From the NCBI RefSeq assembly GCF_004664715.2, contig NC_051068.1, forward strand, positions 51,749,453-51,813,452: a DNA stretch of 64,000 nt. The letters run 5' to 3'. Each line of letters opens with the position of its first letter. The stretch's first letter is position 1. The notes under the pieces are model-generated. The model searched no databases. It worked only from the letters and a program-made list of their open reading frames with translations, and was not told the origin of the DNA. This document shows, one piece after another, positions 1 through 11,569 of the stretch. The position numbers and the translations under genes are program-made. This DNA is from Peromyscus leucopus (Eukaryota; Chordata; Mammalia; Rodentia; Cricetidae).

Positions 1-783
1 TTGAAACAGGAGGACATGGTCAATGACATCATCAAAACTATGAAGCAAGGTCAGTGCTGCACATGTCCTAACTTGGTGTGAGATCATATATAGTGATAAA
101 ATGTAACAGGTTTCAGAATAGATGTAAGTATAGTTTGATAACTTTTGTTTTGAATTACTGTGGAAATAAGTGGTATATAAGCATCTTAAGTGTACCATGA
201 ATCTTGCATTTCATGATTAAGATTACAAAGTATTACAAAAAGCCAGTCCGTTGTCTGACAATATGTGTTTAAATAAAAGTAATATCAATGTCTGGCTATG
301 TCCACTTGGATAACTTTGAGAACCTTAGTGTCATTTGGGTTTAGGAGTTTCCTAAATGAAACAGATGAAATGTAAAGCATACTAAACAATGCAACAAGAA
401 ACCCTGGCTTACAGCCAATTCTCACTATTTTTATTTGTAATTAATTGCTATATATGTATACTTTTTAGTATATATAAGATTGGAAAAATATCAATAAGGA
501 GAAATAACTCTAACCATTATGCCTTTAAACTATGATCCTGCATAGTTGTTAAAGCTTTAATGTATTAGTATAGTTTTCAGTGCTGGCTCTTGCAAACAGA
601 GATGATTAAGACAGGTATTTTAGGCTATCACTGTAGCAGGAAAGATAAAGATTGAAAAAAAGCATTGCAAATACTTAAAATTAGTTATGATTATGCTATG
701 GGAGATGTAAACAGAGAACTGCATTGGATACTCTTACAAATAATAGTCAAAGTCTGGTCAATATTAGAACTGTAAAATATTAG
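1..783. other. AT-rich DNA without recognisable features
   Basis: No long open frame, SINE, LTR or L1 hallmark is visible. It is probably old, diverged intergenic or intronic DNA. Confidence 0.5.
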
Positions 784-892
784 CTAAAGTGTAGTAGAAT
801 GATATTTAAAGGTGTACTACATTTGTTTAGGTTGCATTTGTTTAATTCACTGAAGCTGTGTTACTGTGTCTCTGACCTGATGGTCTAATAAA

Positions 893-1178
893 GGCTTATT
901 CTTAATTATGAATGCCTGGCCTTAGCTTGGCTTTGATTCCAACCAGCTTTCCTTAACTTAACCTATCCCATCTACCTTTTGCCTCTGGGCTTTTCTCACT
1001 CTTACTTCTGTATCTTATTTTTAATCTGTGGTTTGCTGTGTGTGTAGTTGGGTAGCTGTCCCCTGAAGTCTTCCTCCTTCTCCAGCTCCTAGCCCTTTAG
1101 ATCCCAATTCCCAGATTTCTTCTATTTATACTCTTTGCCTGTCAACCCTGCCTATCCTTTCTCCTGCCTTGCTATATA
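893..1178 (-). repeat. Inverted internal block of LTR family A
   Basis: This stretch aligns in the same direction as 21120-21410, which is a minus-strand copy, whereas the flanking pieces of the same LTR are plus-strand. The motif ggcttattcttaatta at the left edge is repeated as its inverse near 1176-1190. The block is therefore bounded by a short inverted repeat rather than being a clean cut-and-flip. Confidence 0.7.
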
Positions 1179-1190
1179 ATTAAGAATAAG

Positions 1191-1877
1191 AAGCAGAGTG
1201 CTAGAGAGGTACCCAGGAATCCACAAAGATGACCCCACTATAGACCACGGCAATGGTCGAGAGGGTGCCTGAGCTGACCTACTCTGGTGATTGGATGGCC
1301 GAACACCCTAACTGTTGTGATAGAACCCTCATCCAGTGACTGATGGAAGAATATGCAGAGATCCACAGCCAAGCCTAGGCAGAGATCCAGAAGTTCAATC
1401 GACGAGAGAGAGAGGAAGGATTATATGAGCAAGAGATATCGAGACCATGATTGGAAAATATACAGAGACAACTAGCCAAACTAGTGGAAACACGTGAACT
1501 GTGAACCAATAACTGAGGAACTCCCATGGAACTGGACTAGGTCTTCTGTATAAATGAGACAGTTGTTTAGCTTGAACTGTTTAGGAGACCTCCAGACAGT
1601 GAGACTGGGACCTGTCCTTAGTGCATGAGCCAGCTTTTTGGAACCTAGTGCCTATGCTGAGACACTTCGCTCAGCTTTGGTGCAGGGAGGAGGGGACTGG
1701 ACCTGCCTCAACTGAATGTACCAAGCTCTACTGACTCCCCAGGGGAGGCCTTGTCTTGGAGGAGGTGGGAATGGGGGCTGGGTTGTGGGGTGGGGTGGGG
1801 ATGGGAGGAGGGAGGACAGGGGAATCCGTGGTTGATATGTAAATGAATAGAAAAATCTCTTAATAAAAAGAAAAAAA
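1191..1877 (+). mobile_element. 5'-truncated L1 tail (Lx-type 3' UTR)
   Basis: This is an L1 3' UTR: 'aggaatccacaaagatgac', 'gagggtgcctgagctg', a G-rich polypurine stretch at about 1760-1825, the terminal 'ggttgatatgtaaatgaat', AATAAA and an A-rich tail. The nonamer AAGAATAAG flanks it (1182-1190 and 1878-1886), consistent with target-primed insertion into the LTR. The same 3' UTR occurs at 42204-42862, 51675-51980 and 55617-55804. Confidence 0.85.
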
Positions 1878-1972
1878 AAGAATAAGCCTCTGTGTGTGAT
1901 TTACTTGGGAGCTGGATGGTTCCCCGCCCCCCCCCCAAAAAAAAGGAGCAAAAACCTCCAACAGTACTAAAG

Positions 1973-2202
1973 GAATAAAAAAGAAGATGGCATTTTTAGC
2001 CAAATGAAAAGCACAAGTAGTGAAAGTGATACCCAACTTGGCAACACCTTGTAGAAAATAAAATTTTCTCATGGCCGTGTCACTGGTGTATGTAGCATAA
2101 GAGCAAGGGTAGATAAGAGCAAGGATAGCATTGTGCACATTCTAAGAGTCAGGTTATTAATGGGCTCCTAGAATGCATAAAGCTCCTTGTTTATGTTTTG
2201 TT
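1973..2202. other. Short single-copy interval
   Basis: AT-rich sequence with no recognised element. Confidence 0.4.
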
Positions 2203-2550
2203 GTTATGATAAAATACTAACTTGGGATTTATTTTAGCTGATAAATTATAATCCATTGTTGGGGGAATCCATGACAAGTTCTCATGGCAGGAATCTGCAT
2301 GTGGCATCTGGAGGAGAGACCACGAGAGAATACTGCTTACTTGCTTGCTCCCAGACTCAAGTGTTCAGCTACTTTTCTTATACAACCAAGCCCTATCTTG
2401 GGCAGCACTCTCCACAGTAGACTAGGCTCTGCCACATCAGTTAGCAAGAAAGTGCCTCACAGACATGCCAATCTGAGGGAGACAATTCCTAAACTGAGTT
2501 GGCCTTTTCCCAGGTGGCTCTAGATTGTCAATTTGACAAAATCTAACTAG
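2203..2550 (+). repeat. Common rodent interspersed repeat, copy 1
   Basis: It has the features of a familiar rodent repeat: 'ttatgataaaatacta' at the start, 'actgcttacttgcttgctcc' in the middle and 'attgtcaatttgacaaaatcta' at the end. It matches 27262-27690 in the same orientation and the reverse complement of 25425-25830. I do not assign a family name. The open frame across it is incidental. Confidence 0.65.
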
Positions 2551-3289
2551 CACAGTCAGTATAAAGAGTTGTTTTCAAATCATGTGCTATAGAAACCAAA
2601 TGATTCCCCAGAAGACAAACAGATCCTCTACATCTTCTGAGAAACAGGAAAACAGCTGCTGTCTTAGGATTTAGTCATAAATGAAATCAGTTGCTCTGTT
2701 GTTGGTATCAAAGCTCACACCCTGATGCAGGTTGTCATTGTACCTGATGACTTCTAGCAAGGGAAGAACGTTGGAACTATGTCTGATCCTCAAATGACAT
2801 GGTGGTATTTTCTACACATAGTTTATTCTGGCAAGGATTTAGAGGATGCTGTCAAGAAGGATGCTAACAATCAGCTTGAAAATGAGGTAATCTTGAGCAA
2901 AAGTCATCATCTGAAAATGAGGATGAAGAAAAGTTTGCAGTTCTGAGATTCTTGATAACTACAATCAATAGTTTAAGAGATTTAATTAAAAATACTGGAA
3001 TATTTTTCTCATGCCAACCAAAATAAATTTAAGATAGCTTGATTGATTATCATGTCAGTTCCTTTTTTTTAATCTGAAGCACTAAATATTTGAAAATATC
3101 ATTTTTAAAGAAAAAATACTGTGATAAAATATATCCAATAAAATCCAAATTCAATATCCATCTAATTTCAACTTTTATTCACTCAAAGTACATTTTGAAA
3201 TGTTTCAAGAAATACCAAAGTGTCACTTTACACATATTTTGTGTATATTCATTACACAAAATGATGAGTTACATAAAAGTCTATCATGT
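2551..3289. other. Single-copy or diverged DNA
   Basis: No recognised mobile element. The stretch 2640-2960 is less AT-rich and ends in A-rich, AATAAA-containing sequence (3021-3030), so a decayed retrocopy is conceivable, but I could match it to no gene. Confidence 0.35.
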
Positions 3290-3829
3290 ACTTGGGTCAT
3301 ATTCATCCCTCCCTAAACCTTCTCTCACCTCCATCTTTTTCCTGGTGAATTCTACTTACATATATATGGTTTCATAACTTGGCTAGTGAAGAAAACCACC
3401 ATGAACACAAATGTATAGGCATCTGTATAGTAAGTATGCTGATTTAATGTAACTCAGCTTACACTGATAAATTATTTACTTTTGAGCATATTTACTTTAG
3501 ACTTTTGGGGTAACATCCAAACAAGTTTTCATAGTGACTGTACTCATTTGCCTTCCTTACAGACATTTACATGTGAGTTCCCTTTATTTTGCATCTTAGT
3601 CAGCATCTGTTGCTATTGGTTTCCTTAATGATAGCAATACTACTGGCAAGAGGAGTTTCAATGGAGCTTTAATTTGCATTTCCCTTATGGCTAGGGATGT
3701 TGAACAATTTTTAGTATGTTTGTTAGCCAACAGTAATGCATTTTTTGGCAATTGTCTACTCATTTTATTAGAACATCTATTAATTGTATTGTTTAGTTTG
3801 GGGATGTTAGATTTTTAAGTTTTTCTTTT

Positions 3830-3846
3830 AAAGAGTAATTTATTTG

Positions 3847-3906
<60 letters not shown>

Positions 3907-4083
3907 ATGGGTGTTTACCTGCATGTATGTCTGCATACCATGTTTATGCATAGAAGAGATCATTAGGTCCTCTGGAAACTGGAAGGAAAATGGTTGTGAG
4001 CTGCCAGGTGAATGTTGGAAATTAAACCCAGGTCCTCTGAAAGAGTAGATCATGCTCTTAACCCCAGATCTGTCTCTCCAGAC
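3830..4083 (-). mobile_element. B3/B2-family SINE
   Basis: Antisense features: 'gtttacctgcatgtatgtct', 'ggttgtgagctgcca', 'aattaaacccaggtcctctg', 'catgctcttaacc' and 'ctgtctctccag', the reverse complement of the tRNA-like SINE head. The A-rich tail has become the (AT)n tract at 3849-3898. Confidence 0.75.
3849..3898. repeat. (AT)n microsatellite
   Basis: About 50 bp of pure alternating AT at the 3' tail of the B3 SINE. Confidence 0.95.
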
Positions 4084-4136
4084 CTTCTCCTTTCTCTTTC
4101 TTTCTCTCTCTTTCTCTTGCTCTTTCTGTCTCTGTT

Positions 4137-4191
<55 letters not shown>

Positions 4192-4203
4192 CTATCTCTA
4201 TCT
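4137..4203. repeat. (TATC)n microsatellite with CT-rich lead-in
   Basis: Tandem tetranucleotide, nearly pure from 4140 to 4190. A pyrimidine-rich stretch precedes it (4085-4136). Open frames reading runs of Ser-Ile-Tyr-Leu are artefacts of this repeat. Confidence 0.95.
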
Positions 4204-5060
4204 CCCTGAGTTATTTATATATTCTAGAGGATTAGCCTCTGCCTGATGTACATTTGGAAGCTTTGCTCGCTTACTATCTCCAATTGTTTTCCTTGCTCTG
4301 GGGATTGTTTTTTATTTCATGTAGCCAAATCTGTCGTATCTTGGCTCTTTTACCCTGAGCTATTGCAGTTCTTTTCAGCAAGTTCTTTCTATGCCTAAAT
4401 CTTAAACTCTTTTTTTCCTAAAGGAATTGTAGAATTGCAGGTGTTTTTTTAAATTTATGTTTTTACTGTGTAAGAGATAAAGTTTTGGCTGGGTTCTCCA
4501 GGATGTAGAGACTCGACATTCTCAACGTAATTTTCTGAAGACAATACAATTTTTCCAATGTCAGTTCTTGGGAGTTCTCTCAGAACACAGGTGGCTCTAG
4601 CTGTGTAAGTTTATTTGGGGGTCACATGCTCCATTCTACTACTCTATATTTCTGTGTTGTGGCTGTGCTATGTGGCTTTGTTGCTATCACTCTTTTCTGT
4701 CAACTGGGATCAGGTTGATTGTCCACAAGACTTCCTTGGCAATTTGGAAATGTTTATGTGCTCATATGAATTTCAGATTCTGTAAGGATTGTCACTGGTT
4801 TTTAATACCTTTGAATTGTGTGTATGTATGATAAGCTTGTGTGGGTAGGCATGGCACTGATTACTAGAGGCCACAAACAACTTTGAGGTGGATTCTGAAA
4901 TAATAATTCAGTTTTCCAGGCTTGTGTACCATATGGTTTTAACATTTACTCATGTGTTTATTTTGCCAGTCCACTGTCATTGGGAGTTTCATAAGGATTA
5001 TACTGTATCTTTAGATTGCTTTAGGTAATATATTCCTTTTCAATCTATATCATTTAGGAG

Positions 5061-5525
5061 CACTCCAGTCCACAAAGCTCAGAAAGTTTATAAAATAATT
5101 ATTGCATACTATTAATGTCCTAATTATGAAGAAACACCAAGATCAAGTGCCAATAGATAATGTCATAATTGATTATGGATACAAGTACTGAATATATCAT
5201 GGAGAAACCAATATACTTAAGATCGTTAAGACCTGAGTGTCCGAGATACATGTGGAAATAAATTCTAACATGGAAGCTCTTCTCTTTTGTTTTTCTTTCT
5301 ACAGAATATTTACTGATAAAGATGATATACAAGGCCACAAAATAATTTAAAAGCACAAATTTTGCAAAACAAAGCATACAATAAAAAAAGAAATTGTAGC
5401 AAAATAAGTCAACCTTGAAGACATTTTCTGTTTTTTAATCTTCATGTGTATGATGATTGCAAGAGCAAAATGTAGATGTTAGAGAAACCTGCCTTTATTT
5501 TTTCCCATTTTCTCTTTTACTGAAA
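5061..5525. other. AT-rich interval
   Basis: No element recognised. Confidence 0.4.
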
Positions 5526-5800
5526 ATAGATTCTTTGATCATACTTAATATACTGATTATAATTTCTCTTCCCTCTACTCCTCTTCCAACCCCTCCCAGA
5601 CATATCCATTTCCTTTCTGTCTCTCATTAGAGAAAAATAGGCTTCTAGGACTACTAAACCTGACAAAACAAAATATAAGGTAAATAAAAAAACACATCAA
5701 GTTGGACACAGCAACCCAACAGGAGGATGGGTTTGGACCAGATCTTCTGAATATATATTATAGGTTTCAGTTTAGTATTTTTATAGGAGAAACCCATTCT
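5526..5800 (-). mobile_element. Lx-type L1 3' end with an inverted piece
   Basis: 5530-5720 is antisense to the terminal Lx 3' UTR ('tctcattagagaaaaatagg', 'cttctagg', 'caagttggacacagcaacc'). 5730-5790 is sense to a segment that normally lies just upstream ('ggaccagatcttctgaat', 'ttcagtttagtatttttat'). The order and orientation fit a minus-strand L1 whose upstream part was inverted during insertion. I found no clear target-site duplication. Confidence 0.6.
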
Positions 5801-6613
5801 AAATTTGATCATATGTCAACAATGAGATAGCAGTAACCTGGATATTGGCTGTCAAAAAGAAAAGAAATTGGTAACTCCCTCTATTTGAAATCATGAAAAT
5901 CTTCAAGTCCAGTGACTATGGAAACAGTGAAGATAGGCCACCCATTGAAAGATTCCAACTGTAGCCTCAAGGACATCAGGTTTTAGAACTATGGAATGAA
6001 TCAGTTAGTAGAGTTTATTACACAAAGCATAAGGACTTGTCTTTGGATTCCTGTTACTAAGTTGCAGCACAACTGTAGTGTGATGGCAGACTCTGGAGGA
6101 TTTCTGGAACATGGTGGCCAGGTGGTAGTTTACCCAAATTTATGGACTCATTGCATGGTGAGAATTCCTGTCTCAACATAACATAGATAGTGATTGAAAA
6201 TGATGCCTGGCATCAATCTCTAATTTATATATACAGGTACACTATTATTGCATCTTTTATTTTAACACATTTACCATGAAATTGCAAAGCATGTGACAAT
6301 AAAATTAATTTTAAAATTATAAAAAAATAACAGACAATGGCTAAACCCGTGGAGACCCAGACACTAACATTTGTCTAAATATGTTATAATGGCAATTGAT
6401 ATGTCATAGTAAAACTTTCAAATATAAAAGCATAGTAAAAAAAAAAAACTAGAATAATAAATTCAGAGACAACCAATGGAATTCAATTTGATCCACTGTA
6501 GGGAACTGTGAGTGAATGTGTGCTACTGATAACAGCCAATGCTTCCTATCTATGGGAACTGACAAGAGTCTTTCTACTGGGTGAGGATGGCATGGCAAAG
6601 CTGATCCGAATAC
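5801..6613. other. AT-rich interval
   Basis: No recognised repeat. Several short frames, none gene-like. Confidence 0.4.
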
Positions 6614-7010
6614 TGTAGTAGGAAGGTTTCTCCGGTCTCACCAGGACCCCACAATCCTGTGGCCTGCTTAAAAATAATCACTCAGGAGCTTAAAATAATT
6701 ACAACTCCTTAGCCATTAGCTCAGACTTATTACTGACTAGCTCTTACACTTAAATTAACCCATAATTCTTATCTATATTTAGCCACATGGCTTGGTACCT
6801 TTTCTCAGTTCCGCCTTGTCATCTTGCTTCCTCCATGTCTAGCTGGTAACTCCTGACTCAACCTTTCCTCTTCCCAGAATTCTCCTCACTCTCCTCCCTA
6901 CCCCCACCCACCTATACTTCCTCCTGCCTGGCTATGGCCAATCAGCATTATATTTATCAACCAGTCAGAGCAACACATAATCACAGCCTGAAGAATGACA
7001 TCCCACAACA
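6614..7010 (-). mobile_element. Solo LTR, family B (MYSERV-like), copy 1
   Basis: It aligns with the provirus LTR at 47054-47427: shared 'gcttattactgactagctc', 'ttacacttaaattaaccc', 'ccacatggcttggtacc', 'ttttctcagttc' and 'gacatcccaca' at the LTR 5' end. The near-identical hexamers GAATAC (6608-6613) and AAATAC (7011-7016) may be a decayed target-site duplication. No internal region adjoins it, so it is a solo LTR. Confidence 0.8.
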
Positions 7011-9739
7011 AAATACAACTCTTTATAAACAATCAACCAGTGCCTGAAAAAGTTAGCCACTGTAGTTTCCTTTTGCTGGATGACTGCAGCCTGAGATGGC
7101 TCTCCATTGGAGCCTCTCCTGATATAATGCCTCTCTGTGCTGTATGAAACTTCCACAAGTTCTCCTGCAGTGTTGCATAGTTGGTGCCTCTCCTCCAAAT
7201 GAGTAAGGTCTACACAATCTCAGCTTTTATGAACATTTGTTTGTCCTTTCTTCATTCTGTTATCACCCCAGTCAGATTCCCTGCCATGCAGGACATGATG
7301 AGCCTTGAGAAAAACCTCTCCGTGTGTATCCCATCATGATTATCGCCATATAAATATAAAAAATGAGATAAAGGCATTATCTAGAGACACATTACTAGCA
7401 ATTTTCAGAAAAAAAAAAACTACAAGAAGTCATCAATCCACAAGTCTGAGTTTCTATGTATAACATTTTTTGAAATGCCAATACAAGGAAATACTTTAAT
7501 AATACAGGTGAATTCCAGAAGAGGACAGACATTTTCAAAACAACAACCCTAAAAGACATGAACCCAAAAAGGGGTAAGTTTATCAATTACTTCTTAGCAT
7601 AAACAATAGAAGATGAATGCCACTGGAATGTCAACTCTAAAGGCTGAAATAAAAGCAGTAGCATGTGATGAACTTTGAAAATATTAGGGCAAATATGGTT
7701 TTTGAACAAAATAACTGTAGTTTTCCAATACAAAAGTAGTATTAAATCTGTATTGACATAAAATAATAAAGAAATAAAAAGGCAAATATTGATCAACGAA
7801 GATAAATAGTTTTATTAGTAACTAAAGGTAAATATCATAAGTTATGACTCCCATAATCAATAGGACAAGCTCATAACAAAAGAGAAATATGAGATAGATG
7901 AGCCATACAGCTAAATCAAATCCTAATAGACTGACATGGAACATCACAGTCAACATCTGCAGAATGTGTGATTCCTTACTGTCTCCAGAAACTATGTAAA
8001 TACCAACAAGACAACCAATCTAAAATGAGAAAGCACTTCGCTTGAGACACTTGACAAATAGGAACTGTTAACTAAAATGAAGTGTATAGATATTTATACA
8101 TACAATCTGCAATCAGGTCATATTTGTTATTATGAATTAATTCCATATTTGCTAATAAAAAATTAATAATTTATAGTTCACATTCATTACTTTCTTGAAC
8201 AAGGACACCAAGTAGCACATTAGCATCATCATTTTATGTGCAGTGAGGAAGCTTCAAAACCAATTGGCATGGAAGGAACATATATGAGTGTCTTCATGTT
8301 TGAATGCAGATTAAACTCTGAGATTGTAGAATAGATTTCATAGTTTAAACTTGTTGGCAGAAGGATTACATTCAAATTGACCTCATTGTGTGCTCAAAGA
8401 TTTCCTTGTGAAGCTGGCAATGAATTTTTGTCTTTTTTTCTTCATAAAATTCAAGGTAGCAGCTGTCACTGTCCTTCAGCCAAGGATGACCCTTTAACTC
8501 CTACAGCTGAAGAGGTTAAGGTTAAGTGTGACAGTAATGATGTACCACCATGTGCCACGGGGCATCTCCAAAAAGGTTTCTACATAGAAAGTAGGGGAAG
8601 ATTTGATATTTGGGTGGGATTTCAAGAAAGTAGCCCTGGAGTCGGTGGTATCAAAAAGTGGTTCACATTTTCTGAATGGATATATAAGCAGATGTTGTGT
8701 TTAATCTAGATAACAACAGACAGAATGAAATAGTGATTCTGTAAAAAGACAAAGTCACTTTTTGCTAAGAGAAAGATATGACCACTTTATGGGTGACAAA
8801 GTAACATCATTTTCTCTCAAAGCAGCTGTGTGATATGGAGGAAATATGTAGCTTCAAACCTATTAGTGCTTTAAGTAACACCAAATGAATTTTCCAATAA
8901 TGATATTCCAACACCGACACAAGTCTCTTATTATTTTCTTAGTATCAGACCTAAGGAGCCTAAGGTAGTTTTGAAAGAGTCACATGAATTCATATGATTC
9001 GTTAGAGAGTAATGCATGCTAGTATGGATAGCAAGGGGAAGGGACAGCATTCAAGAGTAGATCATCATTGTAACATAAGGCAGGAATATGTGGATTGATA
9101 TAAACATAGATATAATAATGAAACAATAATTTCTATATTAGCAGTTCTCCATAAACATGGAACCAATATTTTGTTTGTAAAGAGCACTTTGAAGAAAATA
9201 TATTGGACCTTTTTAGACAGTCAAGATGGAGCTATGCCTGTAGAAGAGGATGCAGAAGGAACACACATGGAAAAGGTGAGAGATTAAGTTAAGCCTGCTT
9301 AGTAGAGAGAGTCACCGTGGGAATTTGTGCATCCCACCTTGCAGTGGTATAGCATGGCAATGTGAACCTAATCACATTTAGTCATGGACAGAAATGGGCT
9401 CCAGTAAAGGGACAGCCTTAGTAGATAAAGCAGCAGAGGTATTTTTCTCAAATTTTTGAATCTTTTAAATCTGAGATCTTTCAAAGTAGCTGAAAGCATG
9501 ATAAATAAGAATAGTATTTTGAAAACAACAGGAATTTTAAATTTGGATTAAACATATTTTAGAAATGTAAGGCCATGTTTCAAAATGTCTATTTTACTTT
9601 TGTGTAGCTAAATAAATATTAAACTGCAAAATTGTATACTTTATAAATATAGAAATATAACAGATTATTTGGCATGAATTCCCACCCTTTGCCAAGAGAA
9701 ACAATGGACAATTAATAGCTTTTTAGAAGAGGGAGAGCC
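7011..9739. other. Repeat-poor AT-rich DNA
   Basis: 2.7 kb with no SINE, LTR or clear L1. The longest open frame (8377-8709, plus, 110 codons) has no recognisable domain, no obvious start context and no splice or poly-A context. I treat it as chance. Confidence 0.4.
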
Positions 9740-9965
9740 AGCTTTCTTTGAGAATTCATCCTCGGATAATGTGAGAATACTCCAGTGGAGAACCACACAA
9801 GAATATATGGTCAGTGCTAATTGGACTTGATATGTCTACAAAAATGCTTACGAAGTTGAATGGGTAGAGAAGCAAGGGTGGAACCAACGAGAAATTGGGG
9901 ATAAGTGAAAATGATCTAAGCATATTGAACAGAAAAAAATGTACCACTATAATATGGAGAAAAAA
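9740..9965 (+). mobile_element. Diverged rodent L1 3' end
   Basis: The sequence from 'ccagtggagaaccacacaag' through 'gaagttgaatgggtagagaag', 'gagaaattggggataag' and 'gatctaagcatattga', then an A-rich run, has the spacing of an old rodent L1 3' UTR. Divergence is considerable. Confidence 0.5.
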
Positions 9966-10209
9966 AAACCCGAAGTGTTCAAAGTCCTCATCTTTAAAAC
10001 AGTTACTTTGAAGATGTTCATGAGAAAATAAATTTAGAAATATTGGCAAAGGAGTGAGACCTAATAGAAAAATCTTGGGGAAGAGCTAAGCAGTTAAGAA
10101 ATGTTTGATACCTAGGTCATGGTTAAACATGTGAATGAGAAGCAGGGTGACTAAAAAAAAATGTTACATTCATCACTTTTATTGATTTCTGTACACACTG
10201 TATGCACTT

Positions 10210-10210
<1 letters not shown>

Positions 10211-10255
<45 letters not shown>
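10211..10255. repeat. (TG)n microsatellite
   Basis: About 45 bp of pure TG. Confidence 0.95.
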
Positions 10256-10258
<3 letters not shown>

Positions 10259-11499
10259 ATTTTATTACTTCCATCAGAGGAAAATAAGGGTAGCACTTGT
10301 TGCAGAGTTTTGGCCCTCAATATTTGATTATTTTGAAGTATGGAGAAACACAACAAAATTTTGTGTTGACACAGTTGATTAACACAAACAATCACAGTTT
10401 CCCACTCTCTTCTGATCTAGCTCAGATGCACATAGGCGAACTACAACAGTGAATGAACTGATAGAACTTCATAACTGATGAAACTTCCTTCTCACGGTGG
10501 GGAAAGAGTTCCAAGTAATAAATATTTAATGTGCTAGTCCATACAAAGTGTTACAATTAGATATATGACATTGAAAAGAAATTTGTTACAGAAAATAGAA
10601 ATTATGGTATTATAAGTTCTGTATATTTCAATATTTAGGCAAAGAATTAGCACTCATCAGAATGAGTTCAAAGCAGGCAAAAAAAGAAATCACCTGTTAT
10701 TACAATAATAAAAAAAACTGAAGTAATATTAAACCAAAAATTAACCTACGAATATTAAATTGTTTATACACTTGTTACACTCAGAATTAGGTTAAGTAAT
10801 AAGTAGGTCAAGTAAAATAATACTATTACGAAAGTAAAGTAACCAGACTGAAGGTAAACATCAGTCCTAATACATGAATTTAGGGGAAGAAAATTTTCGT
10901 GCTCAGAAAGAAAAGCAATTTCCAAGTCTGCCTTAGCAGACCCAGGAGTACTGCCACAAGCAGGGAGATACATTTGTTCAAATCAATATGAAAATGTGCC
11001 ATTCAGAGGCACCATCACTGTCTCGTGCTCTCTCTGTAATTCAATGGAGCTAACGGGCACCCCCTGATCTTGTTTGGCGCTAGAGAAGCAAGAATTTATC
11101 TTCATGCCAGATCAGCCTTTTAAATCACTGCTGCATCATAAAGGTCTCATTTGATTATGATAATTCCTGGGAGGGACAAGCAGCCATCCCAACATTTAAG
11201 GGGCATAGTTATTTTCCTCTTGGATTCCCTCTGATACTGCTTTTGTATACTTTGTGCTCATTCGCTGTCTTAGAGCCTTTTAGACTCCGAGTTTCCCACA
11301 GGAACCAAGAATCGAGGTAAAACATTTTTGAAGTAATAATAACTGGCTATGTGTGTGACAAGAAGAGCAATCATGAGCAAAAGCATAGAATTTTAGACTC
11401 ATAAATGATACAGTGACACTTTGTCATTGCTCAAGTTTTTGAAAATGGTTATCTGTAAATTACCAGCCTTACATATAAATACTATATATGCGATTCTAC

Positions 11500-11501
<2 letters not shown>
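10256..11501. other. Single-copy DNA
   Basis: No mobile element recognised. From about 10985 to 11340 the composition is more balanced and has none of the simple-sequence character of its surroundings. I list that part under findings as a candidate conserved non-coding element. Confidence 0.4.

Positions 11502-11565
<64 letters not shown>
11502..11565. repeat. Pure poly(A), 64 bases
   Basis: An uninterrupted run of A. No SINE, L1 or processed transcript lies directly upstream on either strand, so it is not an obvious retrotransposon tail. Confidence 0.95.

Positions 11566-11569
<4 letters not shown>

Larger units (their letters stand above)
790..1966 (+). mobile_element. LTR family A, copy 1, rearranged and interrupted
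   Basis: The start (tgtagtagaat, then ggtgtactac and gttgcatttgttta) matches the reverse complement of the LTR at 21074-21539. The end (aataagcctctgtgtgtgattt ... gggagctgg ... ccaaca) is the expected 3' end of the same family. The hexamer CTAAAG flanks both sides (784-789 and 1967-1972), a 6-bp target-site duplication typical of class II (ERVK-type) elements. Two events break the body: 893-1178 is in reverse orientation, and an L1 tail (1191-1877) is inserted. No internal retroviral genes are present. I cannot assign the family name. Confidence 0.75.
3290..5060 (-). mobile_element. Ancient L1 ORF2/3' fragment, interrupted
   Basis: Read on the plus strand it shows antisense L1 ORF2 signatures: 'tcagcatctgttgctat', 'tttaatttgcatttccctta', 'gggatgttgaacaattttt', and near 4990-5030 'tgtatctttagattgctttagg'. 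Divergence from rodent-specific L1 is high, so this is probably an old mammalian subfamily. A B3-type SINE and simple repeats (3830-4203) split it. No open frame of meaningful length survives. Confidence 0.65.

Noticed and set aside
3841..4210. CRISPR-like or satellite array
   Set aside because: Simple (AT)n and (TATC)n repeats without spacers, in a mammalian genome.
8377..8709. 110-codon open frame on the plus strand
   Set aside because: No recognisable domain, poor start context and AT-rich non-coding surroundings. Length is within chance for 64 kb in six frames.
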